Notes: a model not told the origin generated them from the letters alone. A stretch of DNA of 64,000 bases from Epiperipatus broadwayi (GCA_028023455.1 JAQFVV010012490.1:682001-746000); one strand, 5' to 3'. Shown: positions 12,385 through 24,234, counted from the first letter of the stretch. Translations and numbers: made by a program.

Positions 12385-12750
12385 TAAATGGGATTGTTCA
12401 TAGAAACTGCGTAACACAAAGTTCACCGTAAGAGGCAGTGGCCGCTGCAGCAGAATAAATCATCCTACTTCTGTGCTGTAAATACCTGTATCTGGAATGT
12501 TAATAATGGGATTGTTCGTATGAACTGTGGCAGAATAATACGTCCTATTTCTGTGCTGTAGCATAGAAATAGATACCATAGCTAAATTTAAAATGGGATT
12601 GTTCGTATAAATTGCGTAATACAAAGTTTACCATAAGTGGCAGCGTCCTTTGCGGCAGAATAAACATCCTATTTCTGTGCTGTAGCATAGAAATAGATGC
12701 CGCAGACAAGTAAACGGACTATTTCTATGCTTAACCATTGGAATAGAACG
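12385..12750. repeat. Subterminal repeats with CTATTTCT palindromes
   Basis: Three related units begin with AAATGGGATTGTTC(A/G)TA and end with a hairpin of the form CTATTTCTGTGC...GCATAGAAATAG (near 12470, 12540 and 12665). A further hairpin of the kind lies at 12718-12745. The same motif recurs near the right end of the element at 17.4-19.1 kb (18990-19125). Such subterminal repeats are often transposase-binding sites in DNA transposons; that role is inference. Confidence 0.65.
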
Positions 12751-12845
12751 CTATATAGCGGCACGGCCACTTAAATGGCATATTTCTTTGCATTTGCATA
12801 GAAATTACACCCTCAAGCGGTTTCAACACGCTAAGAGAAAACAAC

Positions 12846-12854
12846 TAAGTTAAC
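12846..12854. repeat. Target-site duplication, right (Merlin-like copy 1)
   Basis: Exact copy of TAAGTTAAC from 11655-11663. Confidence 0.65.
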
Positions 12855-15800
12855 TTTCTTTAGATAGTTATAATTTATATGGTTTATAAAATTGAGTCTT
12901 AAATTGTACTATTTATTTTAAAAATTGTTAAAAATCATGTAAAGTATTTTTATTCAGTAATTATAATGATTAAAATTAAGATTTCTTATAACTATTAATA
13001 ATAAAATTGAAAATTACTACTTATTTGTTATTTTGAAATTATTTAATTAATGATAAATAAATGGGGAGTGAGATATGTGTTAATAGATGTGTGCACATCT
13101 CTTTAATAATAAATGAAAAAATATGTCCTGGTACAGTAGTCAGTTTGTCAATTATTTAAATAAGAAATGTTACTTTTAATCCCATAGATTTCATAAAAGT
13201 TCATAAAATCAATAATTAGAATAATAATGTAAATTATAAAACTTAGGTGTTAAAAATTGAATTTAAATAAAGATTATTTTCTTACTGAAATATAATTTAA
13301 ATTTTATATTAAATTAATAAATATTGATTTGTTAATATTAATTTTATTTATTTTTAAAATCGTAGACAGTAATTAATATTCATTTTAACTAGACATCTAA
13401 TGGTAATTAACCAATCAGATATTGTAAAATTTTTCATATAAATAGAAGATAAGCAAGCAATTTAGAGAGATGATAATCAAGAAATCATTAGAGGAGGAAA
13501 CTTTTTTTTTATCTAAAAATTTTAAGTGTAAATTTATTAAATTTTTATCATTTTAGTAATAAAAGTTAATAATAATAATTCTAAAAACATGGAATTCATT
13601 TTAAGAAGTTTGTTAATTAATTTCTTCATGGAATAAGCAAACTATCCTCATTGGTACTCTACATATGCTAACTACAAACTTATGATAATGGTTGGAACTA
13701 ACCTTCATTAACTTGGATAAAATGTATTTCAACATAAGAAATTGCATATTACTAAACTGTTTTTGCTACCTAAAATGAAAAGATGTAAGGAATTTATTTC
13801 TTATTAATTTTTATATGCTAGATGATAGAAAATATTTTCTGCTAAATCGTATCTTTAGTAGTGATAAATATAATTACTTATATTCATTAAAACTATTGAT
13901 ATTTAAAGATATGAATTTATTTATGACATTATTAAGATGGTAATTGCCTAAGAGAAGGATCTGATTCAGTCTAATTATTATTGAAAAGTTTATAATTACT
14001 AACTTTAATATCATTTAGATATTTGTATTGTATTAATTATTTTGAATATTGAACTATTTTAAAGGATATTAGAACTTTCTAGTTCTACAAGTATATGTCT
14101 TTAATGGTTGAAGAAAGAAATGAAACTTTTAAAAAGATATAGTAAAATACATAATTACTAAATTGTGAAATAATCATATAAATGTCATATAAGGAAGAAC
14201 TTAAGATACAAGAAACTATTATTATAGATAAATAATTATTATTTGGATTTTAATTATATTTGCTAGTTATGTTATAAATAATGGTGAAAAGCGCAGAGGG
14301 GAGAGAAAAGGAGTAAAGAAATTTCTCTTCTTTCAAGCAACAGTTGGTCACAATGTTGTCATGGTAACCATACTCCATAGAAGTGTTGTGATTTTTTTTT
14401 ATTTCAAGGAATTGAAGAAAACTTTTTGTTTATAGTATTTTAGTTGGATTAACTATAATATTAAGATAGTATTAAGTACTTAGAATTATTTATTTCATAT
14501 GTTATTCTAGATTTAAGTATTTAAAAAAAATTTTGTATAAGTAAAAAAAAAAATCCTATTGATTGTAATTCTATAACAAGAAAGAGATGATATTCGCTAG
14601 AGAGACATCAGTGATAATCAAAAAATATTATGATTAAGGTAATATATTTTTAATAAAATATTAGATATTGAAATTTAATTTTAAGCACGAAATCAGGTAA
14701 AATAAATATGTGTGATATAAAATATGTAAATTTAAATGAAATTGTATGACAAAGAAGTGAATACCAGTACTTCTATTATAATACTAATATGATTGTATAA
14801 GGGTATGTAAGATTGATCTCTTTGTTAGTTAAAGATAACTAGTTTATTATGTTTATGACAAATTCTAGCATAAAACTATTTGTTTTTTAGTCTTCTTGGT
14901 ATGTTAAAAGTATTATAAGGTGTTAATGATAAGTTTAGATGTTATTAGAGAAATAATGAATTATATTTTATGTGATGTAAGTATTTCATATGGAGTGTCA
15001 GATTTTAAGTAGTAATACAAGAAAGTATGTTTATTGGAAATCCTGTAGTTTGTTGATGTGTTGATTCAGGTTAAATATGATAAAGTATAGGGTAAGTCAT
15101 AATATTTATGATATAATGGATAGTAACATTTTCTAAAATCTGTAAGAGCTTGAAATAGTAGTTAAGATAGAAAATTAAGGTAGGCACAATATAATATATG
15201 GCCTTAAGTTACATTTAGTCCATAGTATCATTTTTTTATACTTTTATAAGATATCCATCCCACACTTGTTATCACAAAATATCGCACTGATATAAACATC
15301 ATATAAGGGAATTGAGATATAAGTAATGGTAATAGCTAAATTTTCAAATGGTGATAAGATAGACTAATTCATTGCAAGAATAATGAAATACAAAACACAT
15401 AGAATGTTAAAGAATGTAAGAAGAAATATTTTATGAATGTTTTATTTAATATAGGAGATCAAAATATGAAATGAAAATATGAAGAAAAATGATGGTGAAA
15501 GAAAACCTGATATTTTATTATTATATGTAAAGCAATAAAAGTATCATATCTTAATGAACATCTAAAATAATTTAATATTTATTTTATAATGAAGTAATAA
15601 AAATAGAAGGAATAAAATAAGCTATAGAATTGTAATTAGACAATAATATTATATGAAAGTTAAAGTGAAAGAGTGTAAAAGAATATACTTATGAAATATT
15701 TGTAACTTGATGAAAATACAAATTGTATTTTTTTGTTGATATATTTTAATACAAAAATATTAAGAAATATGTTAATGCAGTAAAGTATTGGAATATTCTG

Positions 15801-17369
15801 GATCCTATTTGTAAATAATTTAAGAGTGAAGTATGAATTATTTTAGTTTATTATAATTATTTAGTTAATATTAGTTTATAAAGTTTGTTATAATATGCTA
15901 AATATTATTTATTAAATATGTGTAAATTATTTTGTATAATATTACTATAATAAATGTTAATGTTTTTTAAATTAATAAAGTGTTGAGAGTTTCATTTCTT
16001 GTTTCAAAGTCATTGTTCATCACCCTTGCCACACTTTTTTTTGTAATAATTGAATATATTTGGTATTATTGCATATAATTTGAAATAAGATAATAAATAA
16101 GAAAACATAATGATTGTTCAAAACATTTGATATTGTTTTTTAGAATATTAATTCAAATTTTCTACATCATTTTCAATGATTATAATGAAGAGGGAGTAAT
16201 TAACATGCCATATAAAACAGAAATGATTGAATTATAATACATTGTGATAATAAATTATTTTAAAATTGATTAGGATTATTAATAGTAATAAGTGTTGGTT
16301 AATAAATTTTAATTTATTTTTTAATCAATTTATAGGAAAAGTTAGTTAGTTAGTTTAAAGGTGAAGAATTGATTAGTATATTTGTTTCTCAATTATTTTA
16401 AATGTAGTTGGTTATAAGAAAAATCCTTCTCCACATTTGGTTATATAAATTAACTTATTCATTAAGAAACAATAGTTACCTGAGATGTTTACTGAGGTAA
16501 GGAATGTTAATAAAGGAGTGGTATAAAATAATTTCAATAAATAGATGAATATTATATTATATTGTTATTAAATTTAATCTAGGAAATTTTTAATATTCAA
16601 TATAATTTACTTATTTTATTGGGAGTCATTGGAATATCATTGATATTTTAGGGGAGCTGTGTTTTGTGATATTCCTATGCCATTGAGAATATGCGTTTGG
16701 TATATACTCAATGTTAAAAAGGGGTATCTTACTGAATGATTAGATAACATTCTCATGATTATTGTTATTTTATTGTTAAACATTTTATTAATATTGATAT
16801 AATAATATATTAGACATGAAATGAGTAAGATTGATATTATTAGAATTTTTATATAAAATAAGAAATCCAATAAGACTGTGCTAGAAGTTTGTTGGGTATA
16901 TCTACCATTAATAATAGTTTGTGGGTTGGTCGTCTGGTTAGGTTACAATATATGTATAATAAAAAGTTCTTTTGCTAAAATGTATTTTCAAAGCTGAATG
17001 GATAAATTGCATTTATATAAAATATTATACCAAAATAAAGGAAGTGGTGAATTTGGTAATATTTCTGAACAGTAATTTTATTTACAAAATTAATAATAAT
17101 ACAATTAATTAATATGTTTTAATAATTTAAATCAATGTGTTATAAAATATTATACCTATTTGAACTGTAAGATGGTGTGAATACATTCCACATTTTAAGC
17201 CATAAGAAAATATCTAATTATTTGTTTACAATATATATATATTTAAAACATATAAGAAATATTAATTTGTTTCAGTTTGTCAACTGCTCATTTATCAACA
17301 AACAAAAACAAATTATTAAAATTATTATGATTATTTAAATATAAATTTAATTATTAAGATTTTCAATTG
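12855..17369. other. AT-rich noncoding stretch
   Basis: Over 4.5 kb I find no coding frame or bounded element. A purine-rich patch at 14288-14330 is followed by GTTGTCATGGTAAC (14355-14368), which resembles an RFX X-box. The remainder is AT-rich with no repeat boundary I can see. Confidence 0.5.
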
Positions 17370-19130
17370 TTTTATAATAGCATGTTGAAACCGTCTGAGG
17401 GCGTGGTTTGTTTGTAAACAAAGATAAATATAATGTTGCCGGGCTTTATTATTTTTTATTTGTTTGTTTGTTTATGACATTAAAAGTAAAAAAAAAAAAT
17501 CAAATAAATCTTTAAAAAAAAATACGTAAATCAAAATGAAATTTAAAAAGTAATTCATTTTTATTCTTTAAATTACTTATTTTCAGTTTGGTATTCTACC
17601 AAATCAATTTTTTAAATTTTTAATTACAAATAAATATTTTCATTTAATGGTGAAATCAATATATTTCTAACAACTTTTTTGGGGGGCTTTGAATTCTTAA
17701 CAAGTTAATTAATGAAGGTTGAAGAACCAACTTTTTTTACATTACAAAAACAAAAATTTATTTACATTAAACGGTCAAATATATACAATTAAAGCAAACT
17801 TATTTGGCTATTCAGGAACAACTCGAAGCTCTAATAAAATAGAGCTTGGAAGCGATGTTTTCCCCCTTGTGCACATGCCACTACGTAAACTCAGCCAGGT
17901 GCGCCATTTCAACAGACCCTCAGGCCCTCGATGTTCTGTGTGTGCGCACCTGTGCTGGGGTCCACAAAATTGTACCTGTGGTTTACTGTCAGGTGTTTAA
18001 AACCTGCAGCTTCAAGCTCTTTGGTTTGATAACCCTTCCAGCAGTCAGAGAAAGTAGTTGATCCAGGTTTGACATTTTCCCAAATTGACTGAAGAAGGGT
18101 GGCTGCAGATTGACAGGGAACAGCCACAATGAAGCAATCACTGGTCTCGTGGCACACTCCGCCTAAGATCCCCTGCTGTAGAAGAACTTGCCCTGATGGT
18201 TTTTTCGCCGGTTAAGCAAGGTCTCATCAACTTCAACAATTGAGCCTGGACTGCCAATTTGATGGCACGGCCGAGACATTAAGCTCTCATGACAGAGCTT
18301 GCGGAGTCCATGGGTCCAGTGCACAAGGGAACCTGGAGATAGGTTCAAGTCGGAGACAGCCCTCGACCTCAGCTCCTCATGGCTCCAATAGTACAGGAGA
18401 TGTACTATCATCATGAAATTGAGCCGTGATCCCTCCAGCCACGTCCCCGGTGAATCGAACACCGATGTCCGCATGAACCGACTTTGCAGTTGAAGTGGTA
18501 GCTTCCACAATGGTATAATGTCATCTCTTCTTCACACGCACACTTCTTCACAGATGCCACTACTCCATACTACTGCAGAAAGGTGATGGTGTCAGTTTGG
18601 GAGCAAGGCAAATCCCAAACTTTGATCTTCAGAAACTTTATTTCAGACATTTGATGAAGCTCGTAGTTGTTCTCACAAAAACATGACTTGGAGCATGATA
18701 TAATGGAAATCGTGCTCGCACCTACACTTGCTGAATTTTTTGAGCAGGAAATTTGGGATACGGAAGCATGAGACATGCTCATAATTGTTAGTAGACATTC
18801 ATAAAACATGGGAGATAGAGGGGGAGAAGGTCTTAATGAATATTAAAATAGTTTTGACATTCGGAATTTCAGCCACTGTCACACAATACTGTACCCAAAA
18901 GTGAAATTTGATCATACATCAAAAATGCCTAACACAAATCTGAACCGTAAGCTGACATGATAGCTTCTGCGCCAGATTAATAAATGTCATGTTTCTGTGC
19001 ATTAGCATAGAAATAGACTGCAGCCACCACATACAAATGGCCTATTTCTATGCTTACGCATTAGAAATAGAACAATCGATAGCGGAGGTGGCTGCCTAAA
19101 CGGCATATTTCTGTGCGATAGCATAGAGAA
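17370..19130 (-). mobile_element. Decayed Merlin/ISXO2-like transposon
   Basis: The left end (GCATGTTGAAACCGTCTGAG, near 17379) matches the inverted-repeat terminus of the element at 11664-12845. Both continue through AAACA(A/C)A...TATAATGTT(G/A)CC. The right side carries the same CTATTTCTATGC palindromes, but the right terminal repeat is lost or too diverged after 19125. Inside is a minus-strand transposase relic. Because the right end is lost, no target duplication can be read. Confidence 0.75.
17719..18809 (-). pseudogene. ISXO2-like (IS1595/Merlin) DDE transposase, broken
   Basis: Three frames together give a near complete DDE transposase. From the N-terminus: a Cys-rich segment (CACEEEMTLYHC...NCKVGSC, coded near 18470-18560) that looks like the family's zinc ribbon; then FDSPGTWLEGSRL; then the first catalytic Asp in VEVDET followed by RKNHQGKF; then the second in SDCWKGY; then HRYNFVDPSTGAHTQNIEG, where HTQxIE holds the catalytic Glu. 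HLAEFT appears after two stops. Damage includes a stop where LQYYG would be expected (near 18570), a frameshift near 18440, a one-base frameshift near 18165 and stops near 17900. The catalytic residues survive but the protein cannot be made. I know this family from animals as ISXO2-like/Merlin transposases. Confidence 0.85.
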
Positions 19131-19386
19131 ACCATAATAAAATAAAAATTATGGAGGCAATTTTTATAAATAGGAATAAAATGCAATTAATAAATAGACA
19201 AGCTGCTAACATTAAAATATGGGATTCATGGGATTTGAATTGATGATGTTTGCTTCCGCTTTTTTTTTTGAATTTAATGGTAGTTGAGGCAGATTTAAGA
19301 AATTAACCAAAAGCACTTCTGCAGATGTAAAGACTGTTTTTAATAATTTATTACCATTAAAATTATAATTTTTATTATGTACATAT
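19131..19386. other. Short AT-rich spacer
   Basis: Separates the Merlin-like relic from the Penelope-like element. Nothing recognisable. Confidence 0.4.
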
Positions 19387-19429
19387 ATATATTAATTTAA
19401 ACATTACAAGCATAAAGCTAAACTAGTCA

Positions 19430-20327
19430 ATATCAAATCAAAACTACCCCAAATCTAAAATTAAACCAGACCAGCATAAAAATAATATTAAAACACAACC
19501 TAAGGTTTCACTGCTACAAGCAGACTTCTCAAGTGTAAAGAACTACAAAAAAAACCACACATTATATATACTATTAAAAACTACCCACAAATCCATTCAC
19601 TTCCCATCCACCCTTAATATTAAAAGAACTCTTAAATAAGTTAATTGCTTCAGAATAATAAATTTTCAATAATAAAGACTCTTTAATTCTTCTTTTGATT
19701 TCATTTTTCTCAAAGAAGACAACCTAAGCTTCATCAAAATCAATAGTGTGGCCTGTATCCTTTTCATGGACATACAAAGCAGAACTAAGATATCTATTTT
19801 TAACTCTACTTTTATGAACCTTTATTCTTTCATTTAAACTCAAACTACTCTGACCTATGTAAACCTTCTTACAAAATAAACAAGGAATAAAATATACCAC
19901 ACCAGGAATAGTCTTTCTATCAAAAACTTCTTTTGTATTATTTAATAAATTATTCAATGTAACACCCCTTTTCCAAGCAATTTTCTTATTTCCAAACAAT
20001 TTACTATTTCTACACACAATTTTATAAGAAGACAATTTAAATGGCAAAGAAATAAAATCATATTTTTCTTTAACCTTTACATCCTTACAAATATTACTAT
20101 TAAATAAAATACTTTTAACAAATTTATCAGAGTATCCAACACTCAAATAATCTTTATAAAATTGATATTTCTGAAACAAAGCTACCCCACTAGAATTATT
20201 TAATTTAATATTCCTATGACAATAATTCCTTAAAGCAGCTACTTTATGAGATACAGACTGATAGCTATCAGGTTTAATTATAGATCTTAATTCTTTACTT
20301 TTAACTAAATGACTGCACAATAAACAA
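19430..20327 (-). repeat. Penelope-like element, left inverted arm
   Basis: Reverse complement of 21038-21938 with very few differences. Two I could read are an A-to-T change that creates a stop after residues DFDEA and an A/G change a few codons on. The match starts exactly at TTGTTTATTGTGCAG on the inner side and stops at GATTTGATAT on the outer side. Confidence 0.85.
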
Positions 20328-21037
20328 TTAGTTTCTATATTTCTAATCACCAAAAGATCTAAAAAATTTAACTTACCAAAATCTAACCCCCCTCCTTCTA
20401 ACACAAATTTTATAGAAGGATCAAAACAATTAAACTCATTTACAAATTCCTTCAATTTATCATTCTCAACTACAAATAAACAATCATCAACATATCTGAC
20501 AAATAATTTTACATATAAACAATTCTTTTTAATAATAATTTCCTCTTCCATAAAACTAATATAAACTGAACATACTAAAGGAGAAATAATATAACCTATT
20601 ATCCACCCTTCCTTAATCTTATAAAAATTACCTCTATAAGTAAAATACATAGAATCTTCCAATAACAAAAGCAAATCTTTAATTACCTTAATTTTATTTT
20701 TTGATAAAGAACTTTTCTTAATCAATACAGACAAAAGAACATCAATACTGCTTAACCTATTAACAGACTGATACATATTTTCAATATCTAAACTTCCAAA
20801 TACCCAATTACTTTCCATTTTAAAATTATTAATCTTATCAAAAGCCTCAAAAGAAGAAGAAACTGTGTACTGACCAAAATCAACAAATTGTTTTAAAAAT
20901 TTATTCAAGAATCTAGAAATACCCTCTACAACACTACCTGTAAAATCAAAAATAAATCTTAAAGGAAAACCATCTTTATGAGTTTTAATATTCACAAACA
21001 TCTTAGCTGATGTAAAATCATTAGGATAGCATTTTAT
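19574..21037 (-). pseudogene. Penelope-like RT with GIY-YIG endonuclease, 5'-truncated, one stop
   Basis: An uninterrupted 425-residue frame (19724-21001) can be read back to the arm junction at 21037 (preceding residues KCYPNDFTSAK). Reverse transcriptase motifs are KTHKDGFPLRFI at the start, LDIENMY with the first catalytic Asp near residue 72, a GxxxSPL-type segment near 136-142, and YVDD at 170-173. The endonuclease is at about 366-400: GVVY, CxxC (PCLFC), YIGQS and the NERIKVHKSR segment. After residue 425 a TAG replaces the AAG seen in the other arm, and about 50 further codons follow to the true stop at 19574. The N-terminal part of the RT is missing because the element is truncated at the inversion junction. 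It is a dead copy, but its frames are otherwise intact, so it is probably fairly young. Confidence 0.85.
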
Positions 21038-21938
21038 TTGTTTATTGTGCAGTCATTTAGTTAAAAGTAAAGAATTAAGATCTATAATTAAACCTGATAG
21101 CTATCAGTCTGTATCTCATAAAGTAGCTGCTTTAAGGAATTATTGTCATAGGAATATTAAATTAAATAATTCTAGTGGGGTAGCTTTGTTTCAGAAATAT
21201 CAATTTTATAAAGATTATTTGAGTGTTGGATACTCTGATAAATTTGTTAAAAGTATTTTATTTAATAGTAATATTTGTAAGGATGTAAAGGTTAAAGAAA
21301 AATATGATTTTATTTCTTTGCCATTTAAATTGTCTTCTTATAAAATTGTGTGTAGAAATAGTAAATTGTTTGGAAATAAGAAAATTGCTTGGAAAAGGGG
21401 TGTTACATTGAATAATTTATTAAATAATACAAAAGAAGTTTTTGATAGAAAGACTATTCCTGGTGTGGTATATTTTATTCCTTGTTTATTTTGTAAGAAG
21501 GTTTACATAGGTCAGAGTAGTTTGAGTTTAAATGAAAGAATAAAGGTTCATAAAAGTAGAGTTAAAAATAGATATCTTAGTTCTGCTTTGTATGTCCATG
21601 AAAAGGATACAGGCCACACTATTGATTTTGATGAAGCTAAGGTTGTCTTCTTTGAGAGAAATGAAATCAAAAGAAGAATTAAAGAGTCTTTATTATTGAA
21701 AATTTATTATTCTGAAGCAATTAACTTATTTAAGAGTTCTTTTAATATTAAGGGTGGATGGGAAGTGAATGGATTTGTGGGTAGTTTTTAATAGTATATA
21801 TAATGTGTGGTTTTTTTTTTTGTAGTTCTTTACACTTGAGAAGTCTGCTTGTAGCAGTGAAACCTTAGGTTGTGTTTTAATATTATTTTTATGCTGGTCT
21901 GGTTTAATTTTAGATTTGGGGTAGTTTTGATTTGATAT
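21038..21938 (+). repeat. Penelope-like element, right inverted arm
   Basis: Plus-strand partner of 19430-20327. It carries the C-terminal coding part and the 3' untranslated tail. Confidence 0.85.
21039..21791 (+). pseudogene. Penelope-like C-terminal fragment (GIY-YIG intact)
   Basis: An open frame runs from the junction to a TAA at 21789-21791. It repeats, residue for residue as far as I can read, the last 198 residues of the minus-strand protein, then continues past the point where that copy has its stop (KVVFFERNEIKRR and on to GGWEVNGFVGSF). It has the GIY-YIG endonuclease but no RT core. The ATG at 21045 is just an internal Met; there is no evidence that this fragment is expressed. 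Confidence 0.8.
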
Positions 21939-21947
21939 ATTAATTTA

Positions 21948-22203
21948 CATGGTATCAAATAAACATTTAAAATTTTCCAAATAGAACCATCTTAAATAAA
22001 TTCCATTTTAATTGTTATTTAAGTACTTCTCACAAGATTATATCTGTCCTTGTGAAGTAAATGCCAAATTTCCTGTTCAGGTATTCATATTGTTATTCAT
22101 ATAATACGTTTTTAAATGCTTTTATTGAATTTGGAAAATCTGTTTGTTTGTTAACTTTTAATCTTTTTAAATTAGAGTGAAATTTTTAAATCGAGTTTTA
22201 ATA
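21948..22203. other. AT-rich spacer
   Basis: The segment TTTTAAATGCTTTTATTGAA near 22111 is also found at 44463, just before the 293-bp tandem repeat there, so a shared old repeat fragment is likely. Nothing else is visible. Confidence 0.35.
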
Positions 22204-22639
22204 TACACCTGGGTCTCTTTTTATGGTAGATAGGTCTTGCAAAAAACTCGCATGAAAGAATTCGCACAAAAATAGACTTAACTTACATTGAAAAATGTGG
22301 AATAATGTTCCATAATTTTAAAAATCTAATGAATGCCAAATAACAAGATAAAATTACTTTAAAATTTGCATAAAAAAATTAAAGAAATAAAGTATGACTA
22401 ATAAAAAATTTCAAATATTTGGAAAAAATTGATACAACACAAACTTTTTTTACTTTTTTTATTAACTATTTAATTTTATTCAAAACAATATGTTTTTATG
22501 TGTAATTTATTTTAATTTTTTCATACATATTTTAATCACGATCGCTATTTGACAATATATGAGTACGTTTGTGAACTGATAAGAAATCATTCATGGCAAG
22601 AGGAAATAAATTAGTGCCAACTTCAGTCTCGTTCTGTGT

Positions 22640-23258
22640 TTAATAAGTTGCATCAACTGAAAATTTTCATTTATGGCTTAACTCCCTATAGAACTCAATT
22701 TTTGTGTTATCTTAGCGAATTTATGGTTTTTTAAGCTTAAAATGTACTGTAAGGCATTGATTTGTTGTTGCTCATTTTGAACCAAAGGGAGCCCTTGATA
22801 ACAATTTTGATAGCTTGAAGTTCTTTGTTTGATATTCAAAACGAAAATGTATATTTTAGAATATTTTTTTCGTATTTTTTTACATATTATAAATTATTTT
22901 GATAAAATATGCTGAAAATATAATTATTTTAGAAAAATAATTAAGATTTTAGTAAAAATTCTTTACTTTTACACGAATGTAAATTGAGAAAGAAATCAAT
23001 GATGTATGCAACATTTTTTTACAAATGTTCTGTTTAGCTTCTCCACCATAGAATATTTTTATAATTATAAATAGAAGTTTATTTTTGAAAAAACTTCTGT
23101 TCACTTTCATAATCTGACATTATTAATATGTTTTTTACTAATGAATCTAGTATTAAAAGATGAATATATTTTTACTGCTGATTCTGTAATTTAACCAATG
23201 AAAAATTTAAAACTAATTCACTCAGCCAATAAAAAAATTATCAGTCTAAAAGTTAATG
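22640..23258 (+). mobile_element. hAT-derived insertion inside Tigger copy A
   Basis: Copy B passes straight from the CCAACTTC(A/G)(C/G)TCTC segment to TGGTTTTCT(A/G)(G/T)TGACAA, whereas copy A has this block in between. It matches 24300-25190 (AAGCTTAAAA(A/T)GTACTGTAAG, then GATAAAATATGCTGAAAATA, then TTTACTTTTACACGAATGTA) and, inverted, the 5' part of the hAT element at 57640-57960. No clean termini remain. Confidence 0.6.
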
Positions 23259-23261
23259 GTT

Positions 23262-23520
23262 TTCTGTTGACAATGTAATCATTGATTAAACTTTGAGATG
23301 ATTTTACTAATTGTTTATGAAGCTCACAATATCCAGACATACAACTATTTAGCTCTTGTTGGAATTTAAGAGCTCATTCATAATTTGTGTCATTAACAAG
23401 AAAGTGATTGCCCAATTGATTAGGAAGTTGAAGACTTTCTTGAATCATTTTTGCTGTGAAACAAACAGGTTCCACTTCTGCTTCATTATCTTTTTTTAAA
23501 TCTTCTACAGTATCTAAATT
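23262..23520 (-). pseudogene. Tigger-like transposase C-terminal remnant (copy A)
   Basis: The minus strand reads EDLKKDNEAEVEPVCFTAKM, then a helix-rich tail, a stop, and a continuation resembling copy B (residues ALKFQ..., CMSGY, ELHKQL). It is homologous to the copy B fragment, differs by many substitutions, and contains at least one stop. The catalytic DDE domain is absent. Confidence 0.6.
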
Positions 23521-23726
23521 TATTGCCAAACCATTTTCCAACAGGCATTTAAAGTATGTAAAATATAATGTATGTATATAAAATGGGGAAATCCCCATTT
23601 TAAGTGAAATATGAACTTCTTCATTGCATAAAAGAAAACTGCATAAAAAGATATTAAGAAGAAACACAAATCACATAACTTCAAAATTGCAGTAAAAAAA
23701 TACACACAAAAAGAGACCCGGGTGTA

Positions 23727-24234
23727 TTTAAATTCAATAGAATTGCTTGAAAATTGATATATAAGTAAATTATATCACACTAATCCATTTGAAACACTTA
23801 CCTTTTCAGAATGTCAACTAGTTTGATAGCTATGGAACAGAGGATGGGAAAAATATGAAAAAGATTGAGCAATTTCATGTATTGCACTTAACAATTCTTA
23901 GATTTTTCACATGGTTTAAATTAGGATCATGAGAGGGCAGTTTAAATTTTTTTTTTCAATTTAATATTTTTTAAACTATTTTAAACTCTTAATGTATATA
24001 TACATATTTAGTATGTGCGCATAATTATACATGTACAGTAAATCAGTTACTAAGTTTGTTATTTAAAAGTTTTACTGTTTTTGTTTTTATTTTAAAGCAA
24101 TTTGTTTAAAAAAATCTTAGCTTAAATAGAAAAGTGTGTTATTTAATTAAAACAACCATGAAAAGTTAAAAAGAAAACTCCCAATTATTTTTAACATAAT
24201 GATTGCAAGTTTTCTTTAGATTTTTTTTAACACT
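23727..24234. other. AT-rich spacer
   Basis: Nothing recognisable lies between the Tigger copy and the next hAT-derived block. Confidence 0.4.

Larger units (their letters stand above)
11664..12845. mobile_element. Merlin-like non-autonomous element
   Basis: The ends are inverted repeats of more than 40 bp. The left end reads GTTTTCTCTTAGCGTGTTGA and continues AACTGCTTGAGGGCGTAA. The right end is its near-perfect inverse. The first 70 bp and the CTATTTCT-rich right side also match the element at 17.4-19.1 kb, which carries a transposase of the IS1595/ISXO2 (Merlin) type, so this 1.2-kb copy is probably a non-coding derivative. The terminus has a 1-nt (left) and 3-nt (right) offset from the best target duplication, so exact ends are slightly uncertain. 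It holds two internal repeat arrays (11872-12117 and 12385-12750). Confidence 0.75.
19387..21947. mobile_element. Penelope-like element with inverted arms
   Basis: The left arm (19430-20327) and right arm (21038-21938) are nearly identical inverted repeats of about 0.9 kb around a 710-bp spacer. The left arm plus spacer encode an RT and GIY-YIG protein on the minus strand. The right arm encodes only the C-terminal half on the plus strand. A 13-bp direct repeat, ATATATTAATTTA, lies at 19387-19399 and 21935-21947 and may be the target duplication. About 30 bp at the left (19400-19429) has no counterpart on the right. 5'-truncated copies joined to inverted partial copies are known for Penelope-like elements. 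Confidence 0.85.
22206..23724 (-). mobile_element. Tigger/pogo-like transposon, copy A, interrupted
   Basis: The terminal inverted repeats begin CACCTGGGTCTC and are flanked by TA on both sides (22204-22205 and 23725-23726), the target of Tc1/mariner-Tigger elements. The internal terminus (…TAGATAGGTCTTGCAAAAAAC) resembles Tigger ends. Alignment with copy B (32432-33525) shows about 600 bp of extra sequence at about 22640-23258, which belongs to a hAT-derived family. The right portion carries a minus-strand transposase remnant. Confidence 0.75.
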
